64,000 bases of DNA from DATKBT01 sp035546295 (lineage in GTDB: Bacteria > Acidobacteriota > Thermoanaerobaculia > Multivoradales > Multivoraceae), in NCBI GenBank assembly GCA_035546295.1, contig DATKBT010000164.1, forward strand, positions 1 through 64,000, given 5' to 3'. The translations under genes were made by a program, and so were the position numbers. This document shows, in pieces, positions 1-7,207 of the stretch; position 1 is the first letter of the stretch; each line of letters starts with the position of its first letter. Under the pieces are notes generated by a model that did not search any database, was not told the origin of the DNA, and worked only from the letters and a program-made list of their open reading frames with translations.

Positions 1-10
1 GCGCCCGCCT

Positions 11-607
11 TCAGCAGGCGGTTCCGGTCGCTCCGCCGTCACGCCGCGGCTCGCAGGCGATCACGCGCCTTCTCGAGTCGAGGGCGATCCGGCAGCAATC
101 CTCGAGGGCGGCGCGCACCATCCGGCGTCCCCGCTGGACCCGCGACTTCATCCCCGAGAGGGAGATACCGAGCCTCTCTGCCGCCTGCCGCTGGGTCAGC
201 CCGTCGAGCTCGGTGAGCGTCAGCGCTTCGCGGTACGGAGGGGGCAGCCGCGAGACGAGGAGCGCCGCGTACTGCGAGAGTGCCTGCTCGACGTCGCCCG
301 GAGGTTCGAGCTCCGGGGGGTCCGCTCCGGCCTCGGGCGGCTCGTCCGTCGCGGAGGGGTGGCGGGCCGCCGTGCGCCGGTGATCGACGATGGCGTTCCG
401 CGCCACCTGGTAGACCCAGGGACCGAAACGCTGATCGTCGCGCAGCGCCGGCAGCCCGCGCAGGATCCTCGACAGCACGTCCTGGAGCACGTCGTCGGCG
501 TCTGCCGCCGAGCTCACCCGGCGTGTCACGAACGGCCGGAGCTTCGTCTCGAGCTCCCGCCATCCATGGTCGCTGCCGAGCCGCTCCGAAAGCGAGGCGT
601 CGATCAT
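11..607 (-). CDS. sigZ: ECF RNA polymerase sigma factor, SigZ-like
   Basis: A 198-residue extracytoplasmic-function sigma factor that would direct RNA polymerase to a small regulon. Region 2 is visible near residues 15-75 (ADDVLQDVLSRI, then GPWVYQVARNAIVDHRR), and region 4 near 115-175 as a helix-turn-helix (LTQRQAAERLGISLSGMKSRVQRGR). The family is close to SigZ by the spacing and wording of these motifs. The start was chosen because its ATG overlaps the arsM stop as ATGA, so the two are translationally coupled. No anti-sigma gene is visible before the window edge. Pairing with an arsenic methyltransferase suggests a metalloid-stress role, which is inference. Confidence 0.85.
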   Translation of the reverse strand: MIDASLSERLGSDHGWRELETKLRPFVTRRVSSAADADDVLQDVLSRILRGLPALRDDQRFGPWVYQVARNAIVDHRRTAARHPSATDEPPEAGADPPELEPPGDVEQALSQYAALLVSRLPPPYREALTLTELDGLTQRQAAERLGISLSGMKSRVQRGRRMVRAALEDCCRIALDSRRRVIACEPRRDGGATGTAC

Positions 608-1482
608 CCCGCCGTCTCCGATCCGCAGCACGACGTGGCGCAGCACGACGAGCCGCCGGGCTTGCGCGCCTCGATCGTGGCGGACGCGACGAATCCCTCG
701 ACGCCCGAGCCCGGCATCCAGTCGCGGATGACCTCGGGGCTCTCCTCCGCGACGTCGACGCGGCCCTGCTCGAACCCGGCTTCGGCCAGCAGCCGCTCGA
801 TCGTCGCGACCTCCGCCGCGCCTGCCACGCATGCGGTCAGCGCAGCCAGGTCGTCGCGTAGGGTCTCGGACAGCGGCGCGATCGCGACGACGTCGGAGAT
901 GGCGAGGCGACCCCCCGGCACGAGCACACGAAACGCCTCGCGGAAGACGGCGGCCTTGTCGGGGCTCAGGTTGACGACACAGTTGGAGAGGACGACGTCG
1001 ACGGTCCCATCCGCCACCGGCAGGTGCTCGATCTCGCCGAGACGGAATTCGACGTTCGCCGCGCCCAGCCTGGCCGCGTTCGCACGCGCCCTCGACAGCA
1101 TGTCGGGCGTCATGTCGACGCCGATCACCCGACCCGTCGGGCCGACCTGCCGGGCGGCGAGGAAGCAGTCGAAGCCGCCCCCCGCGCCGAGGTCGAGGAC
1201 CGTCTCTCCCGTGCGGAGCGCGGCGATCGCCTGGGGATTGCCGCAACCGAGCCCCAGGTTGGCCCCCTCCGGCGCGGCGGCGAGGTCCTCGGGCGAGTAG
1301 CCCAGCGCGAGGCTCGCCTCGGCGCCGGCGCCGCAGCAGCCGGTGCCGCAGCCGCCGGCGTCCTCGCTCCTGGCGATGCTCCCGTACCGCTCGCGGACGG
1401 CGGAGCGGATCTCGTCGTCGGTCGTGCTCGTCATCGTGTTCGGTTTCTCGGTCGTGGTCGTGGTCGTGGTCGTGGTGGGCAT
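604..1482 (-). CDS. arsM: Arsenite S-adenosylmethionine methyltransferase
   Basis: Cytosolic enzyme that methylates As(III) with S-adenosylmethionine, giving volatile or exportable methylarsenicals; 292 residues, normal for the bacterial family. The SAM-binding motif I is VLDLGAGGGFDCFLAA, followed by GVDMTPDML. Cysteines expected to bind arsenic are present: an early GCGTGCC cluster, a central SNCVVNL and a C-terminal SSCCATSCCG tail. The start at 1482 has a strong AAGGAGGT site; a later ATG at 1434 is possible but has a weaker context. The chosen start adds a run of nine threonines coded by a six-base repeat. It lies downstream of a small frameshifted gene and overlaps the sigma gene by four bases. 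Confidence 0.93.
   Translation of the reverse strand: MPTTTTTTTTTEKPNTMTSTTDDEIRSAVRERYGSIARSEDAGGCGTGCCGAGAEASLALGYSPEDLAAAPEGANLGLGCGNPQAIAALRTGETVLDLGAGGGFDCFLAARQVGPTGRVIGVDMTPDMLSRARANAARLGAANVEFRLGEIEHLPVADGTVDVVLSNCVVNLSPDKAAVFREAFRVLVPGGRLAISDVVAIAPLSETLRDDLAALTACVAGAAEVATIERLLAEAGFEQGRVDVAEESPEVIRDWMPGSGVEGFVASATIEARKPGGSSCCATSCCGSETAG
1451..1477. repeat. Hexanucleotide microsatellite in the arsM 5' coding region
   Basis: Four perfect copies of GTCGTG (1451-1474) plus GTG. On the coding (minus) strand they give the Thr-Thr run just after the arsM start. Six-base steps keep the frame, so copy-number change would alter only the length of the threonine tract. Confidence 0.9.
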
Positions 1483-1496
1483 CGTTGGGACCTCCT

Positions 1497-1797
1497 TCAG
1501 GGAAGAAGACGCGGATCCCCGGAAAGGACGCAGGCGAGCCCGGCCCCGATCGGCACCAGGAACAGCTCGAGCGCACCGACTGCCTCGTGCTCGAGGCGGT
1601 AGATGCGCTGCGGCATCACCGGCTCGAACGGGCCGCTGAAGACGAGCGAGAACGGAGCCCGGGGCCGCCCGTCCCGTGGGCGAGCGCGTGGGCTCCGCGA
1701 GGACGAGCTCCAGGCTGTCGGAGTCCGAGCCGGGGCGGAGCGAGAAAGTCTGGCCCACCAGGGGCTCGAAGGTCATGAGCTGGAGCTGGTCGAGCAC
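1497..1797 (-). pseudogene. Small DUF6916-like protein, frameshifted
   Basis: Two frames together give a protein of about 100 residues. The first part, from a GTG at 1797, reads LMTFEPLVGQTFSLRPGSDS and LELVLAEP. The second, in another frame, reads FSLVFSGPFEPVMPQRIYRL, then ALELFLVPIGAGLACVLSGD and stops at 1497. The joined pattern resembles the short beta-rich DUF6916-type domain; function unknown. The frame change lies near 1644-1660 and needs one extra base or two lost bases. The stop is 14 bases before the arsM start, so it belongs to the arsM transcript. Sequencing error and true decay are equally possible. Confidence 0.55.
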
Positions 1798-2157
1798 GGG
1801 CGCAGTCTATTGATTCTCGGCAGGTGCGGGGTCTCGGCAGGTGCGGGCGCCGAGCCCCCCGCGCGTCCTCGGAGGTCGAACCTGGGTGTGCGCGGACCTC
1901 GGCAGATCTTGCCTGTGCCGCGGAAAACCTTTCCGCTTCGCCGCGACGCGACCACGGGTAGGAACGACGGAACGGCGGCATCGTAGGCCGCGGAGGGGCC
2001 GTCACCGCGGCGCCTCCCGGTGGCGGCGGCTCGACCTCCGGTTCCGGCGAACGGAGCCGCGAGCTGGCGCTGCGATTGCAACGTCGGTACGCAGAGCACC
2101 GCCTCGGCCGGATGGCCGGCCGAGCGCCGACACCCACCTCACTTCGAAGGAGCCTCC
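1798..2157. other. Divergent intergenic region
   Basis: 360 bases between the arsM-side operon (leftward) and the DUF892 gene (rightward). It should hold both promoters, but no clear -35/-10 pair or operator stands out. The only clear signal is the AAGGAG ribosome site at 2147-2152 for the gene at 2158. Confidence 0.5.
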
Positions 2158-2682
2158 ATGTCCCACCTCCGTTCCCTCCGTGATCTGTTCGTCCACGAGC
2201 TGCAGGATCTCCACAGCGCAGAGAGCCAGCTCCTCGTGGCGCTGCCCAAGATGCAGCAGGCGGCGACCGATCCCGACCTCAAGAAGGCCTTCGAGCACCA
2301 CCTGGGCGAGACCAGGGACCAGCTCGAGCGCCTGGATCAGTGCTTCTCGACCCTGGCGACCACGCCGGGCGGGAAGACCTGCGAGGCGATGCAGGGCCTG
2401 ATCAAGGAGGGCGAGGGCATCATCGAGGCCGACGCCGACCCGACGGTGCGGGACGCCGCGCTGATCTCGGCCGCGCAGCGGGTGGAGCACTACGAGATCG
2501 CCGCCTACGGAACGGCCAAGTACTTCGCCGACATTCTCGACTACGACGACCTCCAAGGGCTGCTGGACAAGACGCTGAAGGAGGAGTCGAACGCCGACAA
2601 GAAGCTCAACAAGATCGCCACCGGCGGCATGCTGTCGAGCGGAATCAACAAGGAGGCGATGGAGCACGGTCGCCGTCACTGA
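2158..2682 (+). CDS. DUF892 (YciE/YciF) ferritin-like protein
   Basis: A 174-residue four-helix protein of the YciE/YciF family (DUF892), dimeric ferritin-like proteins with a di-iron-type centre linked to stress response. The family start LRDLFVHELQDLHSAESQLL is clear, with ligand-type Glu/His residues in ELQDLHSAE, EHHLGET and RVEHYEIAAYGT. ATG 2158 has AAGGAG six bases upstream; longer in-frame starts add low-complexity sequence and were rejected. A second, duplicated DUF892 gene follows 90 bases downstream, probably on the same transcript. The exact chemistry (ferroxidase or peroxide handling) is not settled for the family. Confidence 0.88.
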   Translation: MSHLRSLRDLFVHELQDLHSAESQLLVALPKMQQAATDPDLKKAFEHHLGETRDQLERLDQCFSTLATTPGGKTCEAMQGLIKEGEGIIEADADPTVRDAALISAAQRVEHYEIAAYGTAKYFADILDYDDLQGLLDKTLKEESNADKKLNKIATGGMLSSGINKEAMEHGRRH

Positions 2683-2772
2683 GGGCGGCCATCTGCGGCC
2701 ATCTGATGAGCTGCTCCTCTTTCCTCGCCCCGGGTCGGAGGGGGGCGGCTCGTCGACCGAGGAGGAAGGCGA

Positions 2773-3744
2773 ATGGCCAAGACCCTGTCGGAGCATCTCA
2801 CCGACTATCTGAGCGACGTCTACTCGATCGAGCAGCAGGCGCTCGCGCAGATGAAGACCGCGCCCGACATCGCCGGCGAGCCCGGGATGGCCGCCGCGTT
2901 CCGCGACCACTTGGACGAGACCGAGCGGCACGCCGAGCTGGTCCGCGCGCGGCTCGAGGCGCACGGCGGCTCGCCCTCCGCGATCAAGGACGCCGTGATG
3001 AAGCTCGGCGGCAAGAGCTTCTTGGCTTTCGCGCGAGCTCAGCCCGACACGCCGGGCAAGCTGCTGACCCACGCCCACTCCTACGAGGCGTTCGAATGGG
3101 CGGCCTACGAGGTGCTCGTCCACCTCGCCGAGCGTGCGGGGGACCAGACGACGGCGGCGATGGCGCGCGACATCCGCGACGAGGAGCGGGCGATGATGGA
3201 ACGGCTGGCGACTCGCTTCGACGCCGCCGCCGAGGCATCGCTGGGGGAGCGTGACGACAGCCAGATGCGGCGCGCGCTCCACGCCTATCTCGCCGACGCC
3301 CACGCCATCGAGGCGCAAGCGATCCAGCTCCTGGAGAAGGCCCCGAAGCTCGCCGGCGCCCCGGAGCTCGAGCGGATCTACCGGGAGCACCTGAACGAGA
3401 GCCGCCAGCACGCCCAGTGGATCGAGCAACGGCTCCACGAGCTCGGCGGCGACACCTCGACCGTCAAGGACGTCGCGCTGCGCGCCGCCGCCGTCAACTG
3501 GGGCCTGTTCTTCCAGGCGCTCAGCGAGACGCCGGCCAAGCTGGCGGTGTTCGCCTACGCCGTCGAGCACTTGGAGATCGCCGCTTACGAGCTGCTGCGG
3601 CGGGTGGCGATGCGCGCGGGGGACGAGCCTACGGTCGAGATCACGGAGCGGATCCTGCCCCAGGAGCGCGCGATGGCCGAACGCGTGCACGCCAGCTTCG
3701 AGCGCGCGATCGACGTCTCGTTCGCCGACGTGGCCGTTCGCTGA
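2773..3744 (+). CDS. Tandem-duplicated DUF892 ferritin-like protein
   Basis: 323 residues holding two DUF892-like units in a row. Unit 1 (about 5-155) starts LSEHLTDYLSDVYSIEQQAL and contains FRDHLDETERHAE and EAFEWAAYEVL. Unit 2 (about 168-318) starts LHAYLADAHAIEAQAIQLLE and contains YREHLNESRQHAQ and EHLEIAAYELL. Metal-ligand-type Glu and His residues recur in both halves, so the chain probably folds as an internal pseudo-dimer. The start has AGGAGGAAGG close upstream. It follows the single-domain gene at 2158, which suggests duplication and fusion. The iron or redox stress role is inferred from the family. Confidence 0.85.
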   Translation: MAKTLSEHLTDYLSDVYSIEQQALAQMKTAPDIAGEPGMAAAFRDHLDETERHAELVRARLEAHGGSPSAIKDAVMKLGGKSFLAFARAQPDTPGKLLTHAHSYEAFEWAAYEVLVHLAERAGDQTTAAMARDIRDEERAMMERLATRFDAAAEASLGERDDSQMRRALHAYLADAHAIEAQAIQLLEKAPKLAGAPELERIYREHLNESRQHAQWIEQRLHELGGDTSTVKDVALRAAAVNWGLFFQALSETPAKLAVFAYAVEHLEIAAYELLRRVAMRAGDEPTVEITERILPQERAMAERVHASFERAIDVSFADVAVR

Positions 3745-3774
3745 CCCTTCGGAACCGCCATTCTTCCGCGGCAT

Positions 3775-3813
3775 CCTGCCGGCATCGGTATCGGTTCCGG
3801 TGCCACCGGCAGG
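3775..3813 (+). terminator. Stable GC hairpin after the DUF892 genes
   Basis: CCTGCCGG at 3775-3782 pairs exactly with CCGGCAGG at 3806-3813, and an inner stem (GCATCGG with CCGGTGC) can extend it. It lies 30 bases after the stop. There is no T-run, so it is a terminator-like structure, not a proven intrinsic terminator. Confidence 0.4.
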
Positions 3814-3876
3814 TCCCTGCCCGCCGTTCGGTCCCCCAGGGCGCAGCCGACTCCTAGACGCGGGTTGCCACCGATC

Positions 3877-3919
3877 GCGTCGACGTATACTCTCTCGAAG
3901 TATGCGGCGTCAACGTATA
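3877..3919 (+). promoter_or_regulatory. Candidate PadR operator/promoter
   Basis: A 13-base direct repeat occurs at 3877-3889 (GCGTCGACGTATA) and 3907-3919 (GCGTCAACGTATA), 12 of 13 identical and exactly 30 bases apart, so on the same DNA face. Between them ATACT (3887-3891) and AGTAT (3899-3903) form an inverted repeat. The site lies 44 bases before the padR start, is AT-rich against its surroundings, and fits autoregulation by PadR, which is inference. Confidence 0.5.
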
Positions 3920-3962
3920 GGTGCGCTCGCGCCCGGCGCGGCGGGAGACCGGGAGGTGATCC

Positions 3963-4292
3963 TTGTTCAGCCCTGAGCTCAAGAAGGGAAGCATGGAGCT
4001 GCTCGTGCTCAGCCTGCTCGAGGAGGAGGACCGCCACGGCTACGACCTCGGCAAGGCGATCGAGGCGCGCTCGAGCGGACGCCTCGTCTTCCGCATCTCG
4101 TCGCTCTACCCGGTGCTGTCCCGGCTCGAAGAGCGCGAGCTGATCCGCGGCCGCTGGGTGGAGAAGGCGGGAGCCCGCCGCCGCCGCTACTACCAGCTCA
4201 CGGCGAACGGGCGACGGGCGCTCGAACGCGAGCGCGCCCTGTGGCGGGAGTACGTCGACGCGGTGGGCGACGTGCTCGAGGCGCCGGCGTGA
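3963..4292 (+). CDS. PadR-family transcriptional repressor
   Basis: A 109-residue winged-helix regulator. The family signature is clear: ELKKGSMELLVLSLLEEEDR, HGYDLGKAIE, then the recognition helix RISSLYPVLSRLEERELIRG and the wing RRRRYYQLTANGRRALE. The start is a TTG; it is chosen because GGAGGTGATC, an unusually long match to the 16S anti-Shine-Dalgarno, ends just before it and because the family usually begins here. Its stop overlaps the permease start as GTGA, the usual PadR/ADOP pairing of Acidobacteriota. It probably represses its own operon through the repeats at 3877-3919; the inducer is unknown. Confidence 0.9.
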   Translation: MFSPELKKGSMELLVLSLLEEEDRHGYDLGKAIEARSSGRLVFRISSLYPVLSRLEERELIRGRWVEKAGARRRRYYQLTANGRRALERERALWREYVDAVGDVLEAPA

Positions 4293-6970
4293 GCTCCCGG
4301 CCTTCGGACCCGGAAGTCATCGACTGGCGGTCCGTCGTGCGCTCCGGGCTCGCAGGGATCGGCCGGCGGGCGAGCAGCGAGCAGCTCGAGGAGCTCGAGT
4401 CGCTGCTCGACGCGGCGTACCAGGCGGAGCTCGACGGTGGCGCCTGCCCGGCGGAGGCGCGGCGACGGGCGCTGCGGACGTTGGGGAGCTGGGAGGAGCT
4501 CGGACGCCGGCTGCTTCCGGCGCACCCTCCCCGGGCGGACCGGGGCGGGAACGGTTCGGTCCACGGACGGCTAGGCGGGCTCCTGCACGAGCTGCGCTTC
4601 GCCGTGCGCGGGCTGCGACGCCAGCGTGCCCTGAGCCTAGTCTCGATCCTGGTGCTGGCGCTCGGCATCGGGGTCACCACCGCGGTCTACTCGGTGATCC
4701 ACGCGATCCTGCTGGCGCCCCTGCCGCTCGCCGAGTCGGAGCGGCTCGGCCTGGTGAGGATCGACGCGCTCGGCCAGCGGGGCCTGCCGCGCATCTCGAG
4801 CTCCAACGTCGTCGATTTCGCGGGCGCCTCGACGCTGGCCGCGCTCGAGCTGTTCGATCCGGGCAAGGAGGCGCTCGAGATCGAGGGCGCGATGACCCTC
4901 GAGAACGCGATCTGGGTCAGCCCCGGGCTCCCCGACCTGATCGGGGCGCCGGTGATCCACGGCCGCGCCTTCCTGCCGGAGGACGCCGAGCCGCGCAACG
5001 TCCTGATCAGCCACCACCTCTTCGAGCGGCGGTTCGAAGGCGACCCGAGCTCGGTGGGCGCCACGGTGACAGTCGGCGATCGGCCGGCGCGCGTCGTCGG
5101 TGTGCTGGCGCCGGGCTTCCGCTTCCACTCGGAGCGCGGGCGCAGCGAGCGGCGCGACCTGTGGATCGCGTCGCCCCGGCCGGTCGAGCGCGGGACCGTG
5201 TTCACGCGCCAGGCGCTGGTCCGGCTCGCGCCCGGGATCTCCTTCGCGGAGGCGTCGCTCGAGCTCGACGCCATCGCCGAGCGCTCGCTCGAGCTCGACG
5301 GCGCGCGCGACGACGAGGCGGCGACCTACGAGGTCGTGCCGCTGGCCGAGCACCTGGCCGAGCCCTACCGGCGCAGCCTCGTCGCGCTGCTGGTGGCCGG
5401 CGCCTGCGTCCTCGGGTTGGTCTGCGCCAACGTCGCAGGCCTGCTGGTGGTGCGCAGCCTCTCGCGACGCGAGGAGTGGGCGCTGCGCTCGGCGCTCGGG
5501 GCGCGGCGTGGGCGGATCGTGTGGGCGGGGCTCGCCGAGGGGCTGGTGCTGTCGGTCGCCGGCGGTGCTCTGGCGGTGGCGATCGCGATGGCGGTGGTGC
5601 GCACGCTGCGCGGCGCCGAGGAGATCGCCCTGCCCCGGCTCGAGACCGCCCAAATCGACGGGCCGGTGCTGCTCTTCGCGCTCGCCGCCACCACGCTCGC
5701 GGGGCTGCTCGCTGGTGTGCTCCCGGCGCTCGTCTCGCTGCGCTCCAGCCTCGCGGTCTCCCATCGCACCGTCGGCTCGGGAGGCCGCCCCGCGCGCTGG
5801 CTGGCGGTCGCCCAGATCGCGATCGCGCTGACCCTGCTCGCCGGCGCCGGCGCCCTGCTGCGCACCGTGGTGAACCTCCAGCGTGTCGAGCTGGGTTTCG
5901 ATCCGGAGGGGCTCGTCACCTTCGACTTCTCGACTCCGCGCGAGCTCTGGCAGGACCACGCGGCGCGGCTGCGTCTGGTGCGCGAGGTCAGCGAGAGGCT
6001 CGTCGCGTTGCCGGAGGTGCGCTCGGCGGGAGTCACCAACCTGGTGCCGCTCGAAGGGGGCCTCAACCTGGCGAGCTGGTCGTGGGACGAGGAGACCGAG
6101 CGCAGCTTCGGCGAGCTCACCGGCTCGTTCCACCGCGTGCTGCCCGGCTACTTCGAGACCCTCGGCGCGCCCCTCCTCGCGGGGCGCGACTTCAGCCGCT
6201 CCGACACCGAGAACGGAGCGCACGTGACGATCGTCAGCGACACCCTCGCCCGCCGCGCCTGGGGCGTCGAGCGGGCGGTGGGGCAGAGCCTCCAGGTCGA
6301 GTTCGCCACCGGCGACGGCGGCACCGAGCGCCGCAGCGTCGAGGTGATCGGCGTCGTCGCCGAGATGCGCGAGGTCGACCTGCACTCCGAGCAGCTCCCG
6401 CAGGCTTGGCTCCCGTACTGGCCGCACAGCGTCGCCCTCGACTTCGTGGTGCGCCTCGAGGAGCCGGGGGTCGACCTGCGCGCGGCGATCTCCTCGGTCC
6501 TCGCCGAGCTCGGCCCCGGGATGGTGCTCGACGACTACCGGCCGCTCGAGGAGAGCGTGCGCCGCGCCACCGCCGAGCGTCGCGTCGCGCTCGCCCTGGT
6601 CGGCGTGTTCGCCGTGATCGCGCTGGTGGTCGCGGCGCTCGGTCTCTACGGCGCGCTCGCCCATCGCGTGCGCCAGCAACGCGGCGAGATCGGCCTGCGG
6701 ATCGCGCTCGGCGCCTCGCGGGGAAGCGTCGCACGAGGAGTGGTGCGTCAGGCGCTGGCGATCGTCGGCTCGGGGCTGCTGCTCGGCGGCGCGGCGGCGT
6801 TCGGGCTGCTTCGCGTCTACCGCTCGCAGCTCTACGAGGTCGAGCCCGGCGACCCGACGACGTACCTCGCAGTGATCGCGTTGCTGCTGGCGGTCGGCTG
6901 CGCGGCGGCGGCGCTCCCCGCCGCGCGCGCGACCCGGGTCGAGCCGAGCGAGGCGTTGCGCGCGGAGTGA
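4289..6970 (+). CDS. ADOP-family ABC transporter permease (MacB/FtsX type)
   Basis: An 893-residue inner-membrane permease of the acidobacterial duplicated-permease group. A soluble N-terminal segment (about 1-105, including EQLEELESLLDAAYQAEL) precedes the first FtsX/MacB unit, with a membrane span at about 115-140 and a large periplasmic domain. A three-helix block follows near 365-500 (VALLVAGACVLGLVCANVAG, EEWALRSALGARRGRIVWAG). A second periplasmic domain and a second FtsX block close the chain (GEIGLRIALGASRGSVARGV). No ATPase is encoded next to it, as is common for this group. GTG 4289 overlaps the padR stop; earlier in-frame starts lie inside padR. Substrate unknown, probably efflux or stress related. 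Confidence 0.9.
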   Translation: MSSRPSDPEVIDWRSVVRSGLAGIGRRASSEQLEELESLLDAAYQAELDGGACPAEARRRALRTLGSWEELGRRLLPAHPPRADRGGNGSVHGRLGGLLHELRFAVRGLRRQRALSLVSILVLALGIGVTTAVYSVIHAILLAPLPLAESERLGLVRIDALGQRGLPRISSSNVVDFAGASTLAALELFDPGKEALEIEGAMTLENAIWVSPGLPDLIGAPVIHGRAFLPEDAEPRNVLISHHLFERRFEGDPSSVGATVTVGDRPARVVGVLAPGFRFHSERGRSERRDLWIASPRPVERGTVFTRQALVRLAPGISFAEASLELDAIAERSLELDGARDDEAATYEVVPLAEHLAEPYRRSLVALLVAGACVLGLVCANVAGLLVVRSLSRREEWALRSALGARRGRIVWAGLAEGLVLSVAGGALAVAIAMAVVRTLRGAEEIALPRLETAQIDGPVLLFALAATTLAGLLAGVLPALVSLRSSLAVSHRTVGSGGRPARWLAVAQIAIALTLLAGAGALLRTVVNLQRVELGFDPEGLVTFDFSTPRELWQDHAARLRLVREVSERLVALPEVRSAGVTNLVPLEGGLNLASWSWDEETERSFGELTGSFHRVLPGYFETLGAPLLAGRDFSRSDTENGAHVTIVSDTLARRAWGVERAVGQSLQVEFATGDGGTERRSVEVIGVVAEMREVDLHSEQLPQAWLPYWPHSVALDFVVRLEEPGVDLRAAISSVLAELGPGMVLDDYRPLEESVRRATAERRVALALVGVFAVIALVVAALGLYGALAHRVRQQRGEIGLRIALGASRGSVARGVVRQALAIVGSGLLLGGAAAFGLLRVYRSQLYEVEPGDPTTYLAVIALLLAVGCAAAALPAARATRVEPSEALRAE

Positions 6971-7207
6971 CCGGCGGCACCCGAGAGAAGGCTCGCAACC
7001 GGTCGAAAAACGGTCCTGTTGCTGCGGATCGCCTCGTGCTAGCGGCTAGCGTTCTCCCATCAGATGACGTGAGTCGACCGATTCGCCGCTCCACTGCGTG
7101 ACGTACGCGAGCCGAGCGGGGCGAATCGACGTGCACCCTTGCACTGAAAAGCGTGGCCGGCAGGGGCTGAGGAGCTTCGGTTGGGCCTCGATCAAAGGAG
7201 TGGACCC

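Noticed and set aside
2685..2704. GCGGCCATCT tandem pair after the DUF892 gene
   Set aside because: Only two ten-base copies in an intergenic spot; too little to argue for function.
4637..6679. A 680-codon leftward frame
   Set aside because: Antisense to the ADOP permease; His/Arg/Gln-rich shadow translation.
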